Shown: positions 21,401 through 25,832 of the stretch, piece after piece | Position numbering within the stretch: the stretch's first letter is position 1 | Layout: each line of letters begins with the position of its first letter | Assembly (NCBI RefSeq): GCF_001767295.1 | Contig: NZ_CP014944.1 | Span: 4,278,001 to 4,342,000, forward strand | Reading direction: 5' to 3' | From: Colwellia sp. PAMC 20917 | Lineage (GTDB): Bacteria; Pseudomonadota; Gammaproteobacteria; Enterobacterales; Alteromonadaceae | DNA length: 64,000 bases | Made by a program: the position numbers and the translations under genes | The notes under the pieces: generated by a model | Seen by the model: the letters and a program-made list of their open reading frames with translations, nothing else | What the model was told of the DNA's origin: nothing | Database searches by the model: none

Positions 21401-21595
21401 GATGAATTTGGCGGTGAAGCGAGCGGTCAGATCGAAATTACAGTGACTTCTGGCACTATAGAAATGACTCTTACGACCACTGGCGGCGGTTCAATAGGGT
21501 TGTTTTTCATATTATTATTATTGTTAATCACAAATATAAAATATTTGAGCTTACTCCAAGATATCAGAATAAGACAAATAAATGCTCAAACATGA
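6452..21595 (+). CDS. Giant repeat-rich surface protein with GlyGly-CTERM tail
   Basis: The product is about 5,047 residues if read from an ATT at 6452. The first ATG in frame (6692) lies about 80 codons downstream of an obvious signal peptide (KKFNIVNVN, a long hydrophobic run, then SSADSIA). No ATG, GTG or TTG precedes it after the in-frame TGA at 6425. Order: N-terminal region (to about 7130); seven about 66-residue units with NDFRISDMG, NNEYLVVWEG and EIYGQR (7138-8520); lamin-tail domain (8521-9040); cadherin-like region (to 9515); twelve 101-residue Ig-like repeats (9522-13125); about eighteen He_PIG/cadherin-like repeats (13518-18633); three cadherin-like units; a Calx-beta-like domain (19681-20000); a TSP3 calcium-binding stretch (20310-20400); a choice-of-anchor-U domain (20410-20910); two cadherin-like units; and GGGSIG plus a transmembrane segment (21481-21540), the GlyGly-CTERM signal processed by rhombosortase. 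Likely a very long adhesin or surface filament (inference). Confidence 0.9.
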   Translation: MKKFNIVNVNIFLLVIIFTTILLSSADSIASSTNSVIDTPNISFDSSQAAALTFNQRSQHGQEYLIENQKFQARYSAEGWMFVPDDGGPQWHWKLVATNASDKLDFNAKPEAYGLRDIRYHRGAIIEQYIAKPQGMEQQFLITSPLDLNGQALQIEGEIEADGLFVETSHGWLWQNSNGVVSLGDVTVIDADGQHLSAYMEVTSNHTRIVVDAKDLATAAYPVLIDPEVGTNDFRISTMGPDGSAGYTADNPAVAYNSSLNEYLVVWEGDDDTVPLVDEEIEIFGQRINAETGALVGSRIRISEMGPDGDTTYRANTPTVAYSSAEDEYLVCWSGDDDSASKVNEEIEIHCNYVVAATGTTPFFPIIYSDMGTDGNTNYSAFNPDVTYNAINNEYLLVWEGSDNTGILVASEFEVYGQRILSTTGAEIGSNDFRISDMGNDGDADFDALRPAVSHNEINNEYLVVWGGENQGLVDEWEIYGQRIDGASGTAMGTNELGINDFRISDMGTDGSTLFSGFEPDIAFNRFNNEYLVVWEGEDNTGTLVSGEFEIFGQRLLGETAAETGTNDFRISDMGTDGNTSFETFGASVSYNKVNNEYLVVWSGEDNTGLLVDGEFEIYGQRLIASSGVEVGTNDFRISDMGTDGDADFDALNKAIAYNPENNEYLVVWEGENQILISEFEIYGQRIEINLGLVLNEIDYDQPGSDNNEFIELKNTGDAGIDLSVFSVELFNESSNSVYKTFTLPSVILAAGDYYVICGNSTRVSNCDQDDVTDIDLIQNGSPDAVALKWDTTIVDAVSYEGDSTAPYLENTGVGILDDPTMNSGGIGRIPDGNDTNDNATDWLFSCVTPGTDNLNVTTDCNVASVLTIAGANLSYEEGDGAVVIAALTTATDYDSAAFDSGDFTIDITSNGTANDRLSIINVGSGAGDIGFNSATGDVSYEGVVIGSASGGNNGSTPLVISFNTNSTIEAINVLATKITFENTFDNPSTLNRTVRFVLKDDDLDDSNAVTKIIEISNINDVPVNTVVPIISGTASIGNALSSTTGSWTDADGDTPSYSYQWYRADDNGGTNEAAIAGATTNSYTLNSADAHQYLRVIVTANDGNGSSDQTASSTRTAINNAAPVNTVVPVMSGTASIGNALSSTTGSWTDADGDSPSYSYQWYRADDNGGTNEAAIAGATTNSYTLNSADAHQYLRVIVTANDGNGSSDQTASSTRTAINNAAPVNTVVPVMSGTASIGNALSSTTGSWTDADGDTPSYSYQWYRADDNGGTNEAAIAGATTNSYTLNSADAHQYLRVIVTANDGNGSSDQTASSTRTAINNAAPVNTVVPVMSGTASIGNALSSTTGSWTDADGDTPSYSYQWYRADDNGGTNEAAIAGATTNSYTLNSADAHQYLRVIVTANDGNGSSDQTASSTRTAINNAAPVNTVVPVMSGTASIGNALSSTTGSWTDADGDSPSYSYQWYRADDNGGTNEAAIAGATTNSYTLNSADAHQYLRVIVTANDGNGSSDQTASSTRTAISNAAPVNTVVPVMSGTASIGNALSSTTGSWTDADGDSPSYSYQWYRADDNGGTNEAAIAGATTNSYTLNSADAHQYLRVIVTANDGNGSSDQTASSTRTAISNAAPVNTVVPVMSGTASIGNALSSTTGSWTDADGDTPSYSYQWYRADDNGGTNEAAIAGATTNSYTLNSADAHQYLRVIVTANDGNGSSDQTASSTRTAISNAAPVNTVVPVMSGTASIGNALSSTTGSWTDADGDSPSYSYQWYRADDNGGTNEAAIAGATTNSYTLNSADAHQYLRVIVTANDGNGSSDQTASSTRTAISNAAPVNTVVPVMSGTASIGNALSSTTGSWTDADGDTPSYSYQWYRADDNGGTNEAAIAGATTNSYTLNSADAHQYLRVIVTANDGNGSSDQTASSTRTAINNAAPVNTVVPVMSGTASIGNALSSTTGSWTDADGDSPSYSYQWYRADDNGGTNEAAIAGATTNSYTLNSADAHQYLRVIVTANDGNGSSDQTASSTRTAINNAAPVNTVVPVMSGTASIGNALSSTTGSWTDADGDSPSYSYQWYRADDNGGTNEAAIAGATTNSYTLNSADAHQYLRVIVTANDGNGSSDQTASSTRTAISNAAPVNTVVPVMSGTASIGNALSSTTGSWTDADGDTPSYSYQWYRADDNGGTNEAAIAGATTNSYTLNSADAHQYLRVIVTANDGNGSSDQTASSLYTLISNSLPFLSGTFTTDGVVNDNATITPFSGVTVADSDTDNVSINITYTSANGTLNGTGITGSAGNYTVTSALAATATSNLQVIIFTPTENQTVVGSTVVSSFTLIPNDGIGNGISNATSQLTATSINDEPTISGTPATSVTEDTNYSFLPTGVDIDSGESATLVYSITNKPGWASFDIATGALTGIPNDSGVGTTSGIVITVTDTHSAADSLASFDLTVTNINDDPVITGTATTSTVEDSLYNFTPSASDSDNGETASLVFSITNKPTWASFSTSSGALTGIPDDSDVGTTKGIVIKVTDINGAIDTLPSFDLVVTNFDDPPTVVNILPDITVNEDSSDTNINLNLAFADVDSDDTAITKLVQTNTNAALVTASITGNSLILSYLTDMNGSANITVRATSNGKTVDDTFTVIVTEKNDTPIFSSIEIAMVNEDFPYNYSITTDDVDGEPVSISASNIPNWLSLTDNSDGTAILSGTASNDEVGPHTISLKVSDGDLFSYQDFIITVSNVNDTPAINSAEISVATEDLTYSYTVIATDVDVGDSLIFSAPTLPSWLNFDSGTHTLTGMPFNGDVGIHNVVLRVTDASGASFDQNFSIEVFNANDTLFVDSAAIVNATEQVIYSYTLKSHDIDIGDSLTSNVITKPTWLSFTPITNVLSNGVIIDSGVLTGTPTNSDVGEHNVVLQITDGVIPEHQTFTINVGNINDIPVISGVPNSSVDEDALYYFKPLVTDQDLGDSQTFSITGKPDWASFNTSNGELTGTPGNTDVSVYNNIVITVTDAAFASDSLSAFNITVGNTNDAPIINSLASTSANEGELYSYTVIASDVDVGNSLTFNAPILPTWLSFDAGTQLLSGIPAQQDIGFYTVVLRVNDGNVNVDQSFVIEVSATNNSPVITSTAATIAIEDILYIYAATVVDPDDSNNGIDLNWSLTNAPAGMLISNLGVVTWTPANAVTTSGSVTLWVADGGENGSAAATESFIITVTNTNNAPTITGAPATSASEDSTYSFTPYADDVDVGDSLSFSIINQPIWAIFDTSTGALTGTPTNADVGVTNGIVITVTDLDSSSASLSSFDLSVINVNDAPIISGTPANSVAEDSLYSFIPAASDVDAGDSLSFSIINQPAWATFNPSNGALTGIPNNSDVSLSSGIVISVTDLSNASSSLASFNITVININDAPTISGMSATSVAEDSLYSFIPTASDADAGDSLSFSIINQPAWASFNPSNGALTGIPNNSDVGMNSGIVISVTDLSNASSSLASFNITVININDAPIISGTPANSVAEDSLYSFIPTASDADAGDSLSFSIINQPGWTTFNPSTGALTGTPGNVDVGVTNAIVITVTDLNNAAASLVNFDLSVINVNDAPTITGTPATSVAEDSLYSFTPAASDIDAGDVLTFSISNQPNWANFNTSTGALTGMPTNADVGVTNGIVITVTDLNNAAASLVNFDLSVINVNDAPTITGTPATSVAEDSLYSFTPAASDIDAGDVLTFSISNQPNWANFNTSTGALTGMPTNADVGVTNAIVITVTDLNNAAASLVNFDLSVINVNDAPTITGTPATSVAEDSLYSFTPAASDIDAGDVLTFSISNQPNWANFNTSTGALTGMPTNADVGVTNGIVITVTDLNNAAASLVNFDLSVINVNDAPTITGTPATSVAEDSLYSFTPAASDIDAGDVLTFSISNQPNWANFNTSTGALTGMPTNADVGVTNAIVITVTDLNNAAASLVSFDLSVINVNDAPTITGTPATSVAEDSLYSFTPAVSDIDAGDVLTFSISNQPIWANFNTSTGALTGMPTNADVGVTNGIVITVTDLNNVSSSLTGFDLTVINVNDTPEVIDQNITTNEDIAVSIVLIGTDVDGDSLSFMWVNEPSNGTLTGVLPNLSYTPNANFSGSDSFSFKANDGTTDSNTATVYLTINSTNDTPLVSDKTVTMLEDSSVDIILTASDSDNDKLTFVVVRQPSNGLLTGQAPDLLFTPNGNFNGSDSFTFKANDGELDSETKTVAIDITPVNDEPQAVDDYLSRDNWDTVTIDVLLNDSDVDADAMTIEGANVNSGTLSWTDELLTFTPNIGFKGVVVIDYTISDNQQGSDSAQVFIDINVDDVSLPVINAPADVEVNADALLVKVELGVATAVDQFGRSIAVTLVDDLTFFKPGIHSVIWRAMDSEGLVAEASQLVRINPLISLDKDQTMLEGGGVTVGIRLNGVSPQYPLHIPFIVTGSANSGDDHNLNSGVVVIESGTEAFIHFDILADVEIEGQETIVLELGNTVNRGSKFIHTVTINEDNVAPRVSLTLEQSGSAHAIIYQQAGEVVVNSKIDHPKPDRQFSYIWSNQEQIITDVDNIDESFSFDPSNLSPGLYHIQLKVTDLNEPEFSDVFELNFKLQTMAIDLGSDDFDGDGIPDNIEGHEDSDGDGLANYMDAFAECNVMPSQVDTSNFLVEGEPGVCLRLGDVALDNGANGLRIINEQITDTETVNMSSVFDFIAYNLPMAGESYQIVLPQVQPVPAKAIYRKLMPLIGWVTFSETQADQLWSTQGERGYCPPPGDISWQKGLVEGSWCVQLTIQDGGINDADGLSNNMIVDPGGVAVFINNNTPPVANDDMAETSINTSLIIDVLANDSDVDGDLLTISSANANLGQVIVVGSQLEYQPVMQFIGIDTIVYAITDGMGGATSASVSIEVLANQKPIANNDIATVKAGQQIIIDVLVNDSDGENDILQVIEVTAEQGSIFINADNTLTYTAPLDFIGVDSVNYLIRDEFGGEASGQIEITVTSGTIEMTLTTTGGGSIGLFFILLLLLITNIKYLSLLQDIRIRQINAQT
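7138..8520 (+). repeat. Seven degenerate units, probable beta-propeller
   Basis: Seven successive coding units of roughly 195-210 bases each encode an NDFRIS-MG-DG opening, a Y-N-NNEYLVVW-G core and a closing EFEIYGQR. Seven diverged blade-sized units fit a seven-bladed propeller, which would close as one domain (inference). Confidence 0.7.
9522..13125 (+). repeat. Twelve tandem 303-base repeats
   Basis: The TTGGACGGATGC-type marker recurs every 303 bases at 9591, 9894, 10197, 10500, 10803, 11106, 11409, 11712, 12015, 12318, 12621 and 12924. Each unit encodes a 101-residue Ig-like domain with YSYQWYRADDNGG, AGATTNSYTL and HQYLRVIVTANDGNG. Copies are nearly identical and vary only at a few sites: Thr/Ser after ADGD, Asn/Ser before NAAPVN, GTG/GTA before CCTGTC, and ACA/ACG. 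The array is visibly richer in G and C than the AT-rich DNA on both sides. The first copy has a diverged left edge. Confidence 0.95.
17235..18633 (+). repeat. Tandem 282-base putative-Ig repeats
   Basis: Five copies spaced exactly 282 bases apart encode 94-residue He_PIG-type domains (TITGTPATSVAEDSLYSF, NFNTSTGALTGMP, VIVT-type strand, NVNDAP linker). The first four are almost identical in DNA. The base pair deciding Gly or Ala after GVTN alternates copy by copy, and the unit just before the array fits the same alternation. This implies growth by duplication of a 564-base pair of units. Confidence 0.9.
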
Positions 21596-21628
21596 TTACA
21601 ACGTCATTTACCAAAATGGAAAATATTA

Positions 21629-22269
21629 GTGATTAAAAAAGTAGGTGTTATTGGATTATTGTTATGTCTGTCTGGATCATTAGTGGCTGAAGCTGCGGAT
21701 AATACTCATTGGTATATTCTAGGGGGTATTGCTCAAGTTTCGGGAAACAGTTCAAGTCAAGAGTTAACACAAGATTTGGTTCAAGTTGGAGTGACGGTCA
21801 ACCAACTAACGATTGAGGATAACCGCACTGGTTGGCAGTTCAAGTTAGGTCGTAGTCTCACCGAGCATCTGGCGCTGGAAGCCGGTTTTATTGATTTAGG
21901 TGAAGTGGCTATAAGTATGACAGCAGAAGTCAGCAATCCTGATGGGTTGATTGCTTCCGCCAATAAAATACATCCAAATTCAGCCACAGGCTACACTTTT
22001 GGCGGTGTATATCGCTATTGTATTTATAGCCCATTTTACTTAGAGGCTCGTGCAGGTCTATTTATCTGGCATGGTGATTTTGAAAGCGAGTTGCCCCGTG
22101 GCTATCAACAAATTAATAGTCATAATTCAGGTATAGATGCTTATTTAGCCTTAGGGGGGCTTATAGATTGAATGACAATAGTGCTATATCAATAACATGG
22201 GGAAGATATCAATTAGACAAGCAATATTCAGATGTATTATCTTTTAATTGGCAATATTACTTTCGTTGA
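21629..22269 (+). pseudogene. Outer-membrane beta-barrel gene, frameshifted at a G6 tract
   Basis: A GTG start at 21629 opens a secreted OmpA/OmpW-like small barrel: a signal peptide (VGVIGLLLCLSGSLVAEA), then alternating strands such as WYILGGIAQVSG, GWQFKLGRSLTEHLALEAGF and TGYTFGGVYRYC. The frame stops at 22171 soon after GGGGGG (about 22154-22159). With a seventh G it continues through YRLNDNSAISITWGRYQLD and ends NWQYYFR at 22269, a perfect-looking C-terminal strand with the usual aromatic residues. It begins 33 bases after the giant gene and probably shares its transcript. The break may be phase variation by G-tract slippage, decay or a sequencing error. A role in surface display of the giant protein is only a guess. 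Confidence 0.72.
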
Positions 22270-22859
22270 CTATATCGCCTTTTTTGATAGGGCTAACCCC
22301 AGTCTCCTCATTGAATGTTCGTTCTTGTAAATTCATCAAATAATCGACTAGATTCAAAGTCTATTTTTTCAGTAAGCCTCTCTAATTTTTTTAAACGTTT
22401 ATTGTTTGTTGGCGATGATAACGGCTCTGTTGCGGTAGTTTTTGATGCAAACAATCTTCAATTTGTAACAACTTTCTAGTGAATAGGTCAAATTATAATA
22501 ATCATTTTTGCATGATGAATAACACTTTTTGTCATAAACCAAAAAATTGAGTTATTTGTAATAATCCTAAAGTTAGTTACTCTGTTTAGGTCAACAAGCG
22601 GGGGACAATTGATCTCGACCAATACACAAAATTTCAAATTCTTACTTCTTCAATGCGCACTAAGTGACCATATTAGCATTATGAGTTTTGTTGGCTTTTT
22701 AGAGTGTTATAAATACGTAGACATTTCACTGTTTAACGTTGTTGTGAAGTCTTCAAAAGATATCAGAAATTTATTAGTATTTTCATATAAATTTAGTGTT
22801 CGCTGATTTCTACCAGTACTAGCTGCTTTTGATTTATTGCTTGAAAAAACGCTAACTAT
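22270..22859. other. Non-coding or decayed spacer
   Basis: No intact gene was recognised. On the minus strand, about 22310-22480 reads in two pieces (IEDCLHQKLPQQSRYHRQQ, then after a shift KKLERLTEKIDFESSRLFDE, ending in a stop near 22312). This looks like the tail of a dead gene that could not be named. A TTG-started 65-codon plus-strand frame at 22609 has no recognisable features. Confidence 0.4.
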
Positions 22860-23951
22860 TTACGTCCGCTTGAGTAACTTATACGCAATTTGCACGTCAT
22901 TGGAAATGCACTGTATTTTAAGGATGATTTTATAAAACGTACTCATAAAGAGTGTTTTCCAAACATTATAAAAGCGCACTTCTATCGCTATATGCATAAA
23001 ATATGATACGGATAAAACAATCGATATGATTACTATATAAATAAAAAATTTATTTTCTTCTGAACCGTATTTAGAAATAAACATATAACCGAAATGTGCA
23101 TGAATTAAATATACCGGATAGGTTAATGCACCCAGCGTCTTTGAAAGGGGGAGCGTTAATAATTGCGCCTTTTTTGTATTCATATAAATGAAAAAAACAA
23201 AGAAACTGACAATAATTCCCCCGACAACATATTCTGAGAAGACTACGCCCATGGACTCGGATTTTAATAATGCTTGCTCAGTTGAATAAAACAAACCTAA
23301 ACCAAAAGATATAATGATTGATAAAATAATCTTCAGCGATTTATCTATTTTTAATAGTGCGAATAACGCCCCCGCAGAAAAATAGTAAAAATAGCCACCA
23401 AGATAAGGAAGATCATCATGACCAATGATGAATGCTATGAGCATTGCAATAGGCCACAACATGAATAATAGATTTAAATGTTTTTGTAATCCGATAATAA
23501 GTAGAAAGAAAACTAAGGCATAAAACTTTATTTCATATACCAATGTCCAGTACACTCCGTCAACATGAGCAATATTTAGATAATTTTGTAGCAGTGTAAA
23601 ATTCATAATTATTTGATTAGGGTTTACTGACATAAGATCGCCCCCCCAATACCATGCAAAGATAGATGTAAAAATTACTGCAAACCAATAGGAAGGATAA
23701 AGGCGGATGGCTCGAGAGACTGCAAACTGGGCAGGTGTTCTGTTTTTGGCGGAGTTAAAAATGACAAAACCACTGATCATAAAAAACAACTCAACGCCAA
23801 GGTATCCATATTTGGTGAATTCAATCAGGGAATCTATATGATCTAAAGAGTCAATTTTCCCATTCGCTATGCCATTAAAAGTATAATGGAATAAAACAAC
23901 TATTATAGCGGCAAAAAAACGACCATAATCCAACAATTCTAATCTTTTCAT
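22860..23951 (-). CDS. Acyltransferase-3 family membrane protein
   Basis: The 363-residue product matches the OafA/YrhL-type acyltransferase-3 family. These integral inner-membrane enzymes transfer acetyl or other acyl groups to sugars of O-antigen, exopolysaccharide or other envelope glycans. The N-terminus carries the catalytic-type R-x10-H pattern (Arg11, His22), followed by FFMISGFVIF and the RLYPSYWFAV segment. About ten hydrophobic helices follow, including an LTYPVYLIHAHFGY segment near the C-terminus. The length is typical of members without an extra SGNH domain. It sits beside remnants of a polysaccharide chain-length gene, so it is probably a survivor of an old polysaccharide cluster (inference). 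Confidence 0.85.
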   Translation of the reverse strand: MKRLELLDYGRFFAAIIVVLFHYTFNGIANGKIDSLDHIDSLIEFTKYGYLGVELFFMISGFVIFNSAKNRTPAQFAVSRAIRLYPSYWFAVIFTSIFAWYWGGDLMSVNPNQIIMNFTLLQNYLNIAHVDGVYWTLVYEIKFYALVFFLLIIGLQKHLNLLFMLWPIAMLIAFIIGHDDLPYLGGYFYYFSAGALFALLKIDKSLKIILSIIISFGLGLFYSTEQALLKSESMGVVFSEYVVGGIIVSFFVFFIYMNTKKAQLLTLPLSKTLGALTYPVYLIHAHFGYMFISKYGSEENKFFIYIVIISIVLSVSYFMHIAIEVRFYNVWKTLFMSTFYKIILKIQCISNDVQIAYKLLKRT

Positions 23952-23986
23952 CTGTAATATTCCTTAACATAAAAATTTAAATGGAA

Positions 23987-24225
23987 TTAACTACTCTTTA
24001 GAGCTGTTTGTAATAAATTTAACTTGTTAACCACTGAGTCGTTTTTTTTCCATGAGAGCCCATATAGACCCACTAAATGCTTGTCTTTACCGTTGGCATA
24101 CCAACGTAATAACACCACAGCAAATATCATCCAACCTAACACCGAACCCATAATATAAAGACCAGCGAAAGCGAAGAACGGATAGGTCAGTGTTAATCCG
24201 AACAGATCATTTTTTCTTCAGTAGA
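23987..24225 (-). pseudogene. C-terminal fragment of a membrane protein
   Basis: On the minus strand an open stretch of about 75 codons begins near 24220 and ends at a stop at 23987-23989. It encodes a hydrophobic segment (LTYPFFAFAGLYIMGSVLGW) and then a basic tail (LLRWYANGKDKHLVGLYGLS). The preceding codons seem to belong to another frame, so the upstream part is lost or shifted. The family was not identified. Its position next to a chain-length determinant remnant and an acyltransferase suggests debris of a polysaccharide gene cluster. Confidence 0.4.
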
Positions 24226-24457
24226 ATTTGGATTAAGTTGTTTTTTATCATGTGAGTATCAGTCCAAATGCGAGTAATAAAAAAGCGGTAATATGCGTAT
24301 TGTGTTATGTCAGCTTACTTTTTCTATTGACTAAAATAGTGTTGTTACTACTTGTATAGCTAAATGTGTGCCAAAACTCACCATTTTATGTAATGTTCTG
24401 ATTTATAAGTTTTTATTTGATTTTTAATGTTTTTTTAATGAAGGGATTGATGTGGTA

Positions 24458-24494
24458 AATTGCAAAATAAAAAGGTTATTTTCATTTTGCAATT
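24458..24494. repeat. 11-base inverted repeat
   Basis: AATTGCAAAAT (24458-24468) is matched by ATTTTGCAATT (24484-24494). It lies in the non-coding gap between two pseudogene fragments. Without a T-run its role is unclear. Confidence 0.45.
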
Positions 24495-24536
24495 CTTTAC
24501 AGATGTTAAATTTTTGTAAAGAAACCTAATACGAGT

Positions 24537-25075
24537 TCAGTCTTTTTTAAGTATTATTTGAATTAACTTATTACGCTGCGATAGGATAATTAATCCTAAG
24601 GTAATAAATAGAAACCCAGTGATTTCGTCAACAAAAGCAATAATGTATTTAGGGCTACTTTGTTTCATTGGATAAGATGGCGTTGTTAACATTTTCAGTA
24701 CAGGATAAGAGGCAAAACATCAGACTTACTTTCTTCAAGCCTTGACGCAGCAGACGCAAAAATTGCTTCCGCCATGTTAAATTTTCTTTATAAACGTTCT
24801 AATTCAACAATTTATTGTGAGTAAATTTTTAATTGGTCCCCCAAGTGGAGTACTGAGCGTCCTAGATCCCCCAACATTGACTCTTGTCCCTTTTACTTTG
24901 TGTAAGCGTGAATTAAATCAGCAAATAATTTAGAACGTTTTGGGTTTAATTCTAAATTTAATGAGTTAAATATTTCATTAGAATTCACACCTTACATTTG
25001 ACTGCTTCTTTCGTTAATCGCGATACGGATAAAATTTAATCTTTTTTGCTGTGCTTTAACTTTTGGGTGATTTTG
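24537..25075 (-). pseudogene. Polysaccharide chain-length determinant (Wzz/GumC-like) remnant
   Basis: The minus strand reads the C-terminal part of a Wzz/GumC-type co-polymerase in one frame. It passes KAQQKRLNFIRIAINERSSQ, NSLNLELNPKRSKLFADLIH, GQESMLGDLGRSVLHLGDQL and AEAIFASAASRLEESKSDV. After a one-base loss it resumes as FASYPVLKMLTTPSYPMK and SSPKYIIAFV, a transmembrane segment and a stop at 24537-24539. Four in-frame stops, at least two of them CAA/CAG-to-TAA type, plus the shift make it dead. The upstream side is cut at about 25075, where IS66 sequence begins. Confidence 0.75.
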
Positions 25076-25076
25076 G

Positions 25077-25298
25077 CCATTGAAATCGCCCTTGTTCTAA
25101 GGGACGATAATAAAGCCAAAAACCATTAGTATCCCAAAATAATATTTTTAATTTATCGCACTGCTTATTACAAAAAAACCAAGCTTGACTCAAAGGATCT
25201 AGTGATAAGGTCTCACTAACAATAATACTTAGGCCATTGATTGATTTTCTCATGTCAGTGAAATCAGTGACCAAGTAAACTTGGTTTGGGGTATGCAT
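25077..25298 (-). pseudogene. tnpB: IS66 tnpB (Orf2) fragment
   Basis: From ATG 25298 the frame encodes the typical start of the IS66 accessory protein TnpB: VYLVTDFTDMRKSINGLSII, SQAWFFCNKQCDKLKILFWD and GFWLYYRPLEQGRFQWPK. The family is about 110-120 residues, but here IS sequence ends near residue 74. The last few codons and the stop at 25056 come from the adjacent chain-length-gene remnant. Its start overlaps the stop of tnpA by one base (TAATG), as in intact IS66 elements. Confidence 0.8.
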
Positions 25299-25606
25299 TA
25301 CAACGCACCCAATAATAGAGATAACGTTTGAGGCATTAATGTCGACTCAAAATTTAACTGGTACCCCATTGGTGTGGTGATTTTACTCATGGAAGGTTGA
25401 GTTAAAAGTTGTTCATGTATAACAAAGGGGCTCACCTGTTGAGGTTTAATTGGTTGGGTTTTATCTGCAAGTTATTTACGCCAACCATTGAAGGTGGACA
25501 CGTTAATCTTGTTATCTCGGCAAAATTGAATGATAGTTAAATCGCTACGTTGTTGCTATTTAAATATGTTTTGCCAGTGTTTTATTTTTTGCTGTTTATT
25601 CATCAT
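25298..25606 (-). pseudogene. tnpA: IS66 tnpA (Orf1) with internal stops
   Basis: Read from ATG 25606 on the minus strand, the frame gives MNKQQKIKHWQNIFK, a stop, QQRSDLTIIQFCRDNKINVS with a helix-turn-helix-like WR, another stop, and then the C-terminal part ending TLMPQTLSLLLGAL. The size (about 102 codons) and overlap with tnpB fit the IS66 Orf1. Two nonsense codons make it inactive. Confidence 0.75.
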
Positions 25607-25753
25607 GACCTCATGTTAATTTACTGAGGTAATTATGCGTAGGCTTTATTAATATTGGTATGTGGGGCTAATTACGCGCTTACTTTTTAACGACAACTAA
25701 ATCGAACATGCTCTTTCTTAAACGTAGGCTATACTCTGTATTTTTAACAATGC

Positions 25754-25759
25754 TATAAT
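25754..25759 (+). promoter_or_regulatory. Candidate -10 box of the sensor-kinase gene
   Basis: A consensus TATAAT lies about 75 bases before the kinase start and just upstream of the heptamer repeats. No good -35 box was found at the expected distance, so the call is tentative. Confidence 0.35.
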
Positions 25760-25781
25760 TTATACTGCTGTAAGGTGTTAA

Positions 25782-25809
25782 TAACAAATAACAAATAACA
25801 AATAACAAA
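25782..25809 (+). repeat. Four tandem copies of a heptamer
   Basis: TAACAAA is repeated four times without a gap, ending 23 bases before the ATG of the sensor kinase. Such short tandem repeats are prone to slippage. Here copy number would change leader length rather than reading frame. Confidence 0.85.
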
Positions 25810-25832
25810 TATTGTTATATTGGAGTGTTTTT

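Larger units (their letters stand above)
25077..25683 (-). mobile_element. Truncated IS66-family element
   Basis: The element keeps one terminal inverted repeat: on the minus strand 25683-25657 begins GTAAGCGCGTAATTAGCCCC, the characteristic IS66 end. Degraded tnpA and truncated tnpB follow. The large transposase gene tnpC and the far end are missing; the sequence passes directly into a chain-length determinant remnant at about 25076. It is therefore a fossil that probably inserted into, or recombined with, the polysaccharide gene. Confidence 0.8.

Noticed and set aside
22609-22806. TTG-started 65-codon frame
   Set aside because: A G-rich stretch precedes it, but the product resembles nothing and lies in a decayed region; it is probably chance.
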